Positions 56,581 through 64,000 of a stretch of DNA of 64,000 nucleotides are shown here, piece by piece. The notes beneath the pieces are model-generated. The model saw nothing but the letters and a program-made list of their open reading frames with translations. It was not told where the DNA came from and made no database searches. The translations under genes and the position numbers were made by a program. Position 1 is the first letter of the stretch, and each line of letters opens with the position of its first letter. This DNA comes from Kocuria sp. GTDB taxonomy: Bacteria > Actinomycetota > Actinomycetes > Actinomycetales > Micrococcaceae. The DNA lies in contig JAKDJD010000012.1 in NCBI GenBank assembly GCA_030454085.1, forward strand, positions 6,178-70,177, written 5' to 3'.

Positions 56581-57492
56581 ATGCCACGTTCCGTTCCCAC
56601 GACCCTTCGCTGGGTGTTCTCTGTCATCGCCGCGGTGCTCGCGGTCGGCCTGGCGACCCTCACGCTGTTGTTGGCGTGGTTCCAGCAGTCCGTGGGCGAC
56701 GAGTCCCATTTCGTGTCGAGTGCCGATGACGTGATCCAGGAAGAGTCATTCCGCTCCGACCTGGCGGATGCCGCGACCCAGCAGATCATGGATTCGGATT
56801 CCGTGCAGCAGTATGTGGGCGACGGGTCGACGATCGGGGGCCTGCCCGGTCTCCAAAGCTGGGCCAAGGACCGTGCTTTCGGTCTGATGCACTCGACCGT
56901 CAAGGGCGTGGTCGACTCCGAGGATTTCCGGTCGACATGGAAGCAAACGGCCAAGGAAACCCACGCGAGCAACTTCGGTGATGACCCGTCCTCGACTCTC
57001 GTGGTTGACGCGACCCCGATCTACCAGGCGGTCAACGACAAGGTGGAGAACGCGGTCCACATTGACCTCGGACTTGGTGACGATACGGCCCGGATCGAGC
57101 TGGAGGAGGGCGCCATGGCCCACTTCTTGCACACCGCCCAGTCCCTGGCCGCCGTGGCTCCCACCTTCGGGGCAGTTGCTGTGGTGGCGGCTCTCGTGTC
57201 GGCGCTCGTGGCTCCTCGCGGCAAGTCACTGTTCGTCGCTCTGGTTGCGGCGGCCACCGGTTTGGTCACGTGGGTGAGCATGACCGTATTGGCGTCCCGC
57301 TTCCACGCCCAGCTCGACACCGTGGAGGGCACTGGCGGGCTCATCGCGCAGCACATGGGTGATGCCTTGACGTCCAATGTCCAGGCATGGGCCCTGACGA
57401 GCCTGGGCGTGGGGTTGGGGATCGCGCTGATCCTGGTGATCATCCACGTCATGGACGCTTCCCGTCACACGAACGAATCCCATACCTTCTAG
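56581..57492 (+). CDS. Membrane protein of unknown function with large outside loop
   Basis: The 303-residue protein has one membrane helix (about 11-34), a hydrophilic loop of about 150 residues (35-188) probably outside the cell, then three helices (189-211, 217-237, 269-291). The loop has repeated DSEDFRSTW and EESFRSDLADAATQQI segments, suggesting a helical pair. I do not recognise the family from memory beyond a likely actinobacterial membrane protein. Its stop overlaps the convergent rmuC by four bases. Confidence 0.7.
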   Translation: MPRSVPTTLRWVFSVIAAVLAVGLATLTLLLAWFQQSVGDESHFVSSADDVIQEESFRSDLADAATQQIMDSDSVQQYVGDGSTIGGLPGLQSWAKDRAFGLMHSTVKGVVDSEDFRSTWKQTAKETHASNFGDDPSSTLVVDATPIYQAVNDKVENAVHIDLGLGDDTARIELEEGAMAHFLHTAQSLAAVAPTFGAVAVVAALVSALVAPRGKSLFVALVAAATGLVTWVSMTVLASRFHAQLDTVEGTGGLIAQHMGDALTSNVQAWALTSLGVGLGIALILVIIHVMDASRHTNESHTF

Positions 57493-58694
57493 GAGGTCGG
57501 CCGGTCCTCCGGCCCAGGGCCGCCTTCATGGAACTCCGGGGCGCTCAGAGGCTTGGGAGCCGTTTCCACGGGAGAGGCCTCGAGACGTTCGTCCGAAGGG
57601 GCGGTCGGATCCAACTCGTTGATCTTTCGTGCCGTGACGAAGACGCGTGACTCCAGGGAACCCAACATCGAGTTATAGGACTCGACGGTGCGGTTCAGCG
57701 CCCGCCCCATGGTTTTCAGGTGACCACCGACGCTCGAGAGCCTTTCGTACAGCTGACGTGAGTGAGCCAAGAGTTCCCGGGCGTTCTGCGAGACCGCTTC
57801 CTGCCTCCACGTGAGGGCCACCGCTTTGAGCGAGGCCAGCAAAGACACCGGCGATACCAGGGCGACCCCGCGCGATGAGGCATAGTCCAGCAGGCTCGAA
57901 TCGGAACGGAGCGCCGCGGACAGGGCCGATTCCATGGGAAGGAAGCACAATACGATCTCGGGGGACGTCTCACGTGCTTCCCAGTATCGTTTCGAAGACA
58001 GGGCATCCACGTGGGAACGAACCGCCTTGGCGTGTTTGGCCTCCCAGGCGGCCTTTTCCGATTCCTCCTCTGCTTCCTGGGACTCCAAATACGAGTCCAA
58101 CGGAGCCTTGGAGTCCAGAACCAATTCCTTGCCGCCAGGCAATGCAACCACCATGTCCGGACGCAGGCGACGCGTCTCCCCGGATTCGTCCCGGACTTCG
58201 GAGACCACCTGCTCGGAATAGGAGACGTGGCGCTCCATACCGGCCGCCTCGACGACGCGCCGCAGCTGAGCCTCTCCCCACGAGCCGCGAGCGGTCGTGG
58301 ATCGGAGGGCGCTGGAGATGTGGTGCGTTGATTCGCGCAGTTCCTCCTGACCGCGGCGGGAGACCTCCAAGGCCTCTCTCACGGAGCCGAACTGGTCGGC
58401 GCGCTCGCGTTCCATCTGCCGGACCTGTTGTTCGACCGTGGCCAGCTGGTTCTTGACGGGCGCGAGAGCGCGCAGGACATCCTGGTCCGTGCGGGCGCGG
58501 TTCTCCAGGCTTTCCACACGTTGGGCCAACTGTTCCCTGCCCTCCTGGGCGGCCGACAGATCGCTGCGCAGACGAGAGTTCTCTTCGGCGAGATCGCCAC
58601 CCGACGTGCGCGAGCGTGCACCGAGCACGAATCCGACAACGCCCCCGATCACGAGGGCCAGCAGAGCTGAAAGTACAAGAGGCAATCCGGTCAT
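57489..58694 (-). CDS. rmuC: DNA recombination protein RmuC
   Basis: RmuC limits DNA inversions at short inverted repeats and may be a nuclease. The 401-residue protein has an N-terminal membrane helix (about 4-25), a coiled coil (about 35-125), and the RmuC domain with RGSWGEAQLRRVVEAAGM, RRLRPDMVVALPGGKELVLDSKAPL (read as two motifs), and PEIVLCFLPMESALSAAL. The order and length match the family. The C-terminal 30 residues are acidic and Pro-rich. It follows the response regulator region by 86 bases on the same strand. Confidence 0.95.
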   Translation of the reverse strand: MTGLPLVLSALLALVIGGVVGFVLGARSRTSGGDLAEENSRLRSDLSAAQEGREQLAQRVESLENRARTDQDVLRALAPVKNQLATVEQQVRQMERERADQFGSVREALEVSRRGQEELRESTHHISSALRSTTARGSWGEAQLRRVVEAAGMERHVSYSEQVVSEVRDESGETRRLRPDMVVALPGGKELVLDSKAPLDSYLESQEAEEESEKAAWEAKHAKAVRSHVDALSSKRYWEARETSPEIVLCFLPMESALSAALRSDSSLLDYASSRGVALVSPVSLLASLKAVALTWRQEAVSQNARELLAHSRQLYERLSSVGGHLKTMGRALNRTVESYNSMLGSLESRVFVTARKINELDPTAPSDERLEASPVETAPKPLSAPEFHEGGPGPEDRPTS

Positions 58695-58780
58695 GACTCC
58701 ACTGTGCCAGTACGGACTGACAACTTAGGACAAGCGATGGGGGCCGGAGTCTCTCGTGACTGCCCGTCGCTGCTCCTCCT

Positions 58781-59392
58781 TCACAGCCAACCGCTGTCCT
58801 GGGCCTGACGCACGGCCTCGAATCTGTTGTTGGCGTTCGTTTTCCGGATCACGGATGACAAGTGGTTGCGGACCGTCCCGTTCGACAGGTTCAGGGAGGA
58901 GGCGATGGCCTTGACACTCGATCCGTCCTGAGCCGACCGGCAGACCTCGATCTCCCGGTCGGTCAGGGGATTCTCGGGGCTGAAGAGAGACTCCTGCGCC
59001 AGCGACGGATCGATGACCCGCAAACCGGAGTCCACTCGCCGGACTGCCTCGGCAAGTTGGGCTGGGGGAGTGTCCTTGACGACGAAGCCCCGGACTCCCG
59101 CGGACAGGGCCCGCTTCAGATAGCCGGGTCTCCCGAACGTGGTCACGATGATGACCTCGCAGCCCAGGCCGGCATCCCGCACGAGCTCGGCCGCCTCGAT
59201 GCCGGTTCCTCCCGGCATCTCGATGTCCAGGAGGGCGACGTCGACCGAGGAGCTTCGGACGGCGTCGAGCACTTGGTCGCCGCGACCGACCTGGGCGACC
59301 ACCTCGATGTCGGGTTCGGAATCCAACAGGACCGCCAGGGCGCCGCGGACGAGGTCCTGGTCGTCCGCAATGAGAACTCGGATGGTGCTCAT
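58781..59392 (-). CDS. NarL/DesR-type response regulator
   Basis: The 203-residue protein has a receiver domain with phospho-acceptor Asp56 in VALLDIEMPGGTG and the conserved Lys in FVVKDTPP. A LuxR-type helix-turn-helix follows (about 140-200: LTDREIEVCRSAQDGSSVKAI, SLNLSNGTVRNHLS). It probably controls the ABC transporter operon it belongs to. ATG at 59392 lies after GGAGGAA and overlaps the kinase stop (ATGA). The longer open frame to 60301 is the kinase shadow and is rejected. Confidence 0.94.
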   Translation of the reverse strand: MSTIRVLIADDQDLVRGALAVLLDSEPDIEVVAQVGRGDQVLDAVRSSSVDVALLDIEMPGGTGIEAAELVRDAGLGCEVIIVTTFGRPGYLKRALSAGVRGFVVKDTPPAQLAEAVRRVDSGLRVIDPSLAQESLFSPENPLTDREIEVCRSAQDGSSVKAIASSLNLSNGTVRNHLSSVIRKTNANNRFEAVRQAQDSGWL

Positions 59393-60519
59393 GGTTCCTC
59401 CAAGGGGGAGCGATCGCCATTCATGGTGATGAGGACTCGGGTTCCCGGATACTCGCCGTCGAGCAGATCCTCGCGGGGCACTACGGTTTCGACGACGAGT
59501 TCCCCGCCCGCCTGTTCGACCCGCTCGCGCAGGCCGTTCAGTCCATTGCCGAAGTCCGAACCGATGCCCAGGCCGTCGTCCGTGATCTGTATTTTTTCCG
59601 GTGTCAGTATGACGGAGCAACGCGAAGCACCCGAATGCCGTACCACGTTGGTCACCGCCTCTCTCACCGCCCACGAGAACAGGGATGCGTTGACGCCCGA
59701 AACCTCGTGGGCCGATGGCGACGGCGGGAGATCCGCCGTGATGCCCGCGGTCGCGAGAGCCTTGCCGGCGGCGTCGATCTCGCCCGCGAAATCGGGCTGG
59801 CGCAGGCGTGTGACGGTGGACCGAACGTCCGCGAGCGCCGTCCGGGACAACCGGGCGATCTCCAGGATCTCTCGTCGGGCGCTCTCGGGATCGGATTCCA
59901 TTGTCCTGGCCGCGACCTCGGACTTCAGATTGATCACCGTCAACGAGTGACCGAGCAGATCGTGGACGTCGCGGGCGACGGCCTCGCGCTCGGTCGAGAC
60001 GGCAAGATCCTGGCGGAGGCGGTTCTCGACGTCTTCCCTCCGTGCGGCGACGGCGATCACGAGAACGATGATCGGGCCCAAGAGGGTGCCGCTCAGCACG
60101 TAGGGAAAAGCCTTGGGATCGGCGGCCAGAAGGACGGCGACGTTCGTTCCGGCCACCAGAACGGAGGTGAGGGCAATTCCGGCGCGGGGCGGAAGCAAGA
60201 ACAAGAACGCCGCGGCGAAGAAAGTGGTCAGATTGACCACACTGAGCCCGATGAGGAGAGACAGCGCGGCAACGATGAGTGCCATGAGTGCGATCCAGCA
60301 CCAGTACAGCCTGTAACGGCGTCGTGTCAGAAGCTCGGAGTAGCCGAAGCCTCCGGTGTAGACCACGCAGAACAAGCCGATCAACGCCAAACCGGAACCG
60401 AGTCCGAGCGGCGTGTGCTGAAGGTAGAAGAGCGGAATGACCGCGAAGGCCACAAAGACCAGCCAGATTCCGGCCTGCACCGCCCGGATCGCCTGGAACC
60501 GGGGCCTCTCGGGTTTCAC
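59389..60519 (-). CDS. DesK-type sensor histidine kinase
   Basis: The 376-residue kinase has about six membrane helices (residues 15-160) with no large outside domain, suited to sensing the membrane itself. The HisKA_3 dimer domain has His186 in EREAVARDVHDLLGHSL. The ATPase domain has NVVRHSGAS, DDGLGIG and GNGLNGLRERVEQAGG. GTG at 60519 follows AAGGAA and overlaps the permease stop (GTGA). It phosphorylates the response regulator encoded next. The ligand is unknown. Confidence 0.94.
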   Translation of the reverse strand: MKPERPRFQAIRAVQAGIWLVFVAFAVIPLFYLQHTPLGLGSGLALIGLFCVVYTGGFGYSELLTRRRYRLYWCWIALMALIVAALSLLIGLSVVNLTTFFAAAFLFLLPPRAGIALTSVLVAGTNVAVLLAADPKAFPYVLSGTLLGPIIVLVIAVAARREDVENRLRQDLAVSTEREAVARDVHDLLGHSLTVINLKSEVAARTMESDPESARREILEIARLSRTALADVRSTVTRLRQPDFAGEIDAAGKALATAGITADLPPSPSAHEVSGVNASLFSWAVREAVTNVVRHSGASRCSVILTPEKIQITDDGLGIGSDFGNGLNGLRERVEQAGGELVVETVVPREDLLDGEYPGTRVLITMNGDRSPLEEP

Positions 60520-61280
60520 TTGCGTTCCTTCTGTCGACGGCTCAGGACGGCACACGCCCCGGCGAAGACGAGTGTCCACGCGATGACGTTGACCACGGCA
60601 TACCACAACGGGTCGGTGACGGTGCCGCTTCCGTCGCTGATGGCCTGGATGCCATCAGTCAGAGGATAACGTGCCAGGCTTGATGCCCCGTAGAGCGGAG
60701 TGAGGCGTGACAGCCCCATGAGGAACTCCGGCAAGGGTGAGAACGCGTTGCCGATGAAGGACAGGATGACCAACGCTGTACTGGAGATCGAGACCGCGGA
60801 TTCCGAGCGGAAGAGCAACCCGAACATCATCCCGTAGAAGCCGAAGGGGAGCGCGACGATCACGGTGAGCAAAGCGCATGTGATCCACTCACCGGCAGGC
60901 ATATCGGCTTGGGTGAACAGCCCGGCAATGTTCACAGCAAGCACGGGGAGCAGCGCACGGACCAGGATGATGACTCCCTTCGACGCGAGCATCGCCGGTG
61001 TGGGAAGCGGCGTCAGAGCCAACTGGCGGCCCCACCCCGTCGATTGTTCGACGACGACGCTGCCGGTCGTGGCGCAGGCCGCAACGACGCCACCGTAGAC
61101 CGCCATCCCGATCATCACGTAGGCGGCGGTATTGCCGTTGTTCAACGGAGCCTCGGCATAATCCTGCATCGCTCCGAAGAGCAGGTAGAAGACCACGGGA
61201 AGGATCACGGAGAAGACGACGCCGGAACGGTCGGCGAGGGTCCTGCGGAGATCGATGAGCGTGAAGGCTGCAATATTCAT
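60516..61280 (-). CDS. ABC-2 type transporter permease
   Basis: The 254-residue protein has six membrane helices in the ABC-2 pattern: FSVILPVVFYLLFG, MIGMAVYGGVVAACATTG, then three in the middle and one at the end (WYAVVNVIAWTLVFAGACAVL). The motif WGRQLALTPLP resembles lipid or drug exporters linked to DesK/DesR systems. It lies 14 bases after the ATPase gene and overlaps the kinase by four bases. The ATG follows GGGAGGA. Substrate is unknown. Confidence 0.9.
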   Translation of the reverse strand: MNIAAFTLIDLRRTLADRSGVVFSVILPVVFYLLFGAMQDYAEAPLNNGNTAAYVMIGMAVYGGVVAACATTGSVVVEQSTGWGRQLALTPLPTPAMLASKGVIILVRALLPVLAVNIAGLFTQADMPAGEWITCALLTVIVALPFGFYGMMFGLLFRSESAVSISSTALVILSFIGNAFSPLPEFLMGLSRLTPLYGASSLARYPLTDGIQAISDGSGTVTDPLWYAVVNVIAWTLVFAGACAVLSRRQKERK

Positions 61281-61294
61281 GGTTTTCCTCCCGG

Positions 61295-62224
61295 TCAGTG
61301 GGTGTGCTCGGATCCGGCGAAGGAGTCTTCGACTCGATCCGTGGTGAGGGCGAGAAATGCGTCTTCGAGAGAGCCTGCGGAAATGGTGAGGTCTGTGGCA
61401 TCCGTTCGGGTGAGCAGATGGCGGGCAAGCTCGTCCGATTGATTGGTGGTCATCGTGGTGCGGTCCCCATCAGTCGCGAAGGAGCGGACACCTGGCAGGG
61501 ACGAGACCTCGACGTCGTCGGGGAGCACAGCCGAAACCTGGCTCGGGGAGGCATGAGCGCGCACGTCGGCGGTCGGGCCGTCGACGACGACGCGTCCATT
61601 GCCGACCATGATGATCCGCTGGGCGAAGTTCTGTGCCTCTTCGATGTAATGGGTCGCGAACACGATGGTGCGCCCGCTGCTGGCCTGGGTCTTCATGGAT
61701 TCCCAGAATTTGTGGCGAGCATTGGCATCCATGCCGCTGGTCGGTTCGTCCAGAATCAACAGGTCAGGGGAGGAGAGGATCGCCAACGCGAAGCGGATGC
61801 GCTGTTGCTCGCCCCCTGAGCACTTGACGACCTTCCTGTCCGCCACATGCGTCAAATCCGCCTGGTCCAGGACCGCGTCCAGGGTCAACGGGTTCCGATG
61901 CGTGGCCGCGATCATTCGAATCGTGTCCCGGACGGTCAGGTTGGGCAACAGGCCGCCGGTCTGCAACACCGCACCGATCCTTCCGTCGGCGATGGCCGAG
62001 TGCGGGGTGCCCCCGAAGGTTCTGACCGTCCCTGACGAGGGTTTGGTCAGCCCCAGAAGCATGTCGATGAGCGTCGACTTCCCGGCCCCATTGGGACCCA
62101 GGAGCCCAATGATCTCTCCGGACCCGACCTCGACGTCGACGCCGTCCACGGCGTTGAACATCCGCTCGGATCCGTCCTTGAAACTCTTGATGAGGCCATG
62201 GGCCTCGATGACCATGTCGTTCAT
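61295..62224 (-). CDS. ABC transporter ATP-binding protein
   Basis: The 309-residue protein powers the permease downstream. It has Walker A GPNGAGKST (43-51), Q-loop GAVLQTGGLLPNLT, the signature CSGGEQQRIRFAL (Cys replaces the usual Leu), Walker B LLILDEPTSGMD and the switch His in FATHYIEEA. Residues after about 215 form a C-terminal extension common in efflux ATPases. No ribosome binding site precedes the first ATG; a second ATG three codons in is possible. It is the first gene of the ATPase-permease-kinase-regulator operon and is divergent from the OsmC gene. Confidence 0.94.
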   Translation of the reverse strand: MNDMVIEAHGLIKSFKDGSERMFNAVDGVDVEVGSGEIIGLLGPNGAGKSTLIDMLLGLTKPSSGTVRTFGGTPHSAIADGRIGAVLQTGGLLPNLTVRDTIRMIAATHRNPLTLDAVLDQADLTHVADRKVVKCSGGEQQRIRFALAILSSPDLLILDEPTSGMDANARHKFWESMKTQASSGRTIVFATHYIEEAQNFAQRIIMVGNGRVVVDGPTADVRAHASPSQVSAVLPDDVEVSSLPGVRSFATDGDRTTMTTNQSDELARHLLTRTDATDLTISAGSLEDAFLALTTDRVEDSFAGSEHTH

Positions 62225-62324
62225 GGTTCAAGATTCGCCGGTTTCGGGTGCGCGGACGCATACGGGATGTCACCGTTTGTCCATGACGTTTGTCAGGGGT
62301 ACCGGGGGCGGGCAGGATGAGGAC

Positions 62325-62783
62325 ATGAGCGAGAACATGGATGACCAGTCAGCACGCCAGCAGGATCCCGGCTACCGTTCGGTCGAAGTACAGAGGCTCG
62401 GTAAGACCCGTTACCGTGCGACCAACGCAACCGGGGACGCCGTCGAATTCGGGCAGGGCGAGGGGCTGATGAGCCCGGTCGAGCTGTTGCTGGCCGCGAT
62501 CGGCGGATGCTCGGCGATCGACGTCGACGTCGTGACGTCGCGCAGGTCCGAACCGGAAGAGTTCCGGGTCGTCGCCAGCGGGATCAAGGACAAGGACGAG
62601 AGCGGTGGAAGCCGCATGCGCGATATCGAACTGTCCTTCTCCGTCAAGTTTCCCGAGGGCGAGGTGGGTGACAAAGCCGCCTCCATGGTTCCTCGCCTGG
62701 TCGAGCTGGCCCGGACCAAGGACTGCACCGTGTCCCGGACCGTGGAGCACGAGACGGACGTCAGTATGCGGATCGAGGACTGA
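62325..62783 (+). CDS. OsmC-family peroxiredoxin-like protein
   Basis: OsmC/Ohr proteins reduce organic peroxides through a pair of cysteines. The 152-residue protein has Cys62 in LLAAIGGCSAIDVDVV and Cys134 in ARTKDCTVSRTV, the usual pair, with the length of the OsmC-like subgroup. The first 18 residues are hydrophilic. ATG at 62325 follows AGGATGAGG. A thiol such as mycothiol, whose synthase MshA is in this window, might recycle it, but that is inference. It is divergent from the ABC transporter operon. Confidence 0.88.
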   Translation: MSENMDDQSARQQDPGYRSVEVQRLGKTRYRATNATGDAVEFGQGEGLMSPVELLLAAIGGCSAIDVDVVTSRRSEPEEFRVVASGIKDKDESGGSRMRDIELSFSVKFPEGEVGDKAASMVPRLVELARTKDCTVSRTVEHETDVSMRIED

Positions 62784-62922
62784 GACCACCCGGAGCTGAC
62801 CCGGTAGCGACGGGCGTTCCGTGCATCCGTTCGTGGAGCGAACAACCTCTGGGGCGCGGCACGTCCGGACCGTTCGTTGCGGGGGCCTCGAGGGCCGCCA
62901 TGACCTCTGCCGATGTGGCGGG

Positions 62923-62928
62923 TAGGAT
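62923..62928 (+). promoter_or_regulatory. Probable ychF -10 box
   Basis: TAGGAT is followed by eight bases and the GTG start. ATGACC (62900-62905), 17 bases before the -10, is a reasonable -35. A ribosome binding site AGGATAGGG overlaps it, so either leaderless or short-leader expression is possible. Confidence 0.5.
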
Positions 62929-62936
62929 AGGGCACC

Positions 62937-64000
<1,064 letters not shown>

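Overview
The window is high-GC DNA, densely coded on both strands, from an actinobacterium. The markers are mycothiol synthase MshA, a GuaB3-type IMP dehydrogenase paralogue, many GTG and TTG starts, and many genes that look leaderless. Gene content fits a member of the Micrococcaceae best, but the genus cannot be fixed from sequence reading alone. Nearly everything is chromosomal housekeeping. I see no insertion sequence, prophage, CRISPR array or resistance island.

Layout. Bases 1-12,300 carry truA (5' end outside the window), rplM-rpsI, a polyphosphate kinase 2, glmM, mscL, coaA, the mannitol PTS operon mtlA-mtlD, glmS and acpS. Bases 12,270-17,680 carry the NAD(P)H-hydrate repair enzyme, a lone polyprenol-phosphate sugar transferase, an unassigned phosphatase-like gene and mshA. 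Bases 17,795-22,063 hold alr-tsaE-tsaB-rimI-tsaD, tightly overlapped, covering the cell-wall alanine racemase and most of the t6A tRNA-modification set. Bases 22,100-27,310 hold a GCS2-type carboxylate-amine ligase, a SAM methyltransferase, and groES-groEL behind a CIRCE operator.

Bases 27,311-31,728 hold two tandem, closely similar membrane acyltransferases with C-terminal SGNH domains. Bases 31,876-37,967 hold a guanine nucleotide block (guaB, guaB3, guaA) interrupted by a SURF1-like and a DUF3817-like membrane protein. Next come a very large helicase-like protein whose ATPase motifs have decayed, with a coupled small protein, then a SAF-domain protein, an FmdB zinc ribbon, 5-formyl-THF cyclo-ligase, galU, a membrane protein of unknown function, and a CYTH-CHAD protein.

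Bases 49,259-54,802 carry a small VTT-like membrane protein, tRNA-Ala(CGC), a LysR-type substrate-binding protein without a DNA-binding domain, an MscS channel, a Nudix hydrolase, an orphan betaine-type binding lipoprotein and an alanine-type aminotransferase. The last part has xseA-xseB, an unknown membrane protein, rmuC, a four-gene ABC transporter/two-component operon, an OsmC protein, and ychF running off the right edge.

The most useful unifying observation is that about sixteen start codons lie 6-8 bases after a TANNNT -10 box without a usable ribosome binding site. This indicates leaderless mRNAs and fixes several start codons. The most interesting candidates for new biology are the phosphatase-like gene beside mshA (possible missing step of mycothiol synthesis), the ATPase-dead helicase-like protein with its coupled small partner, and the tandem acyltransferases.
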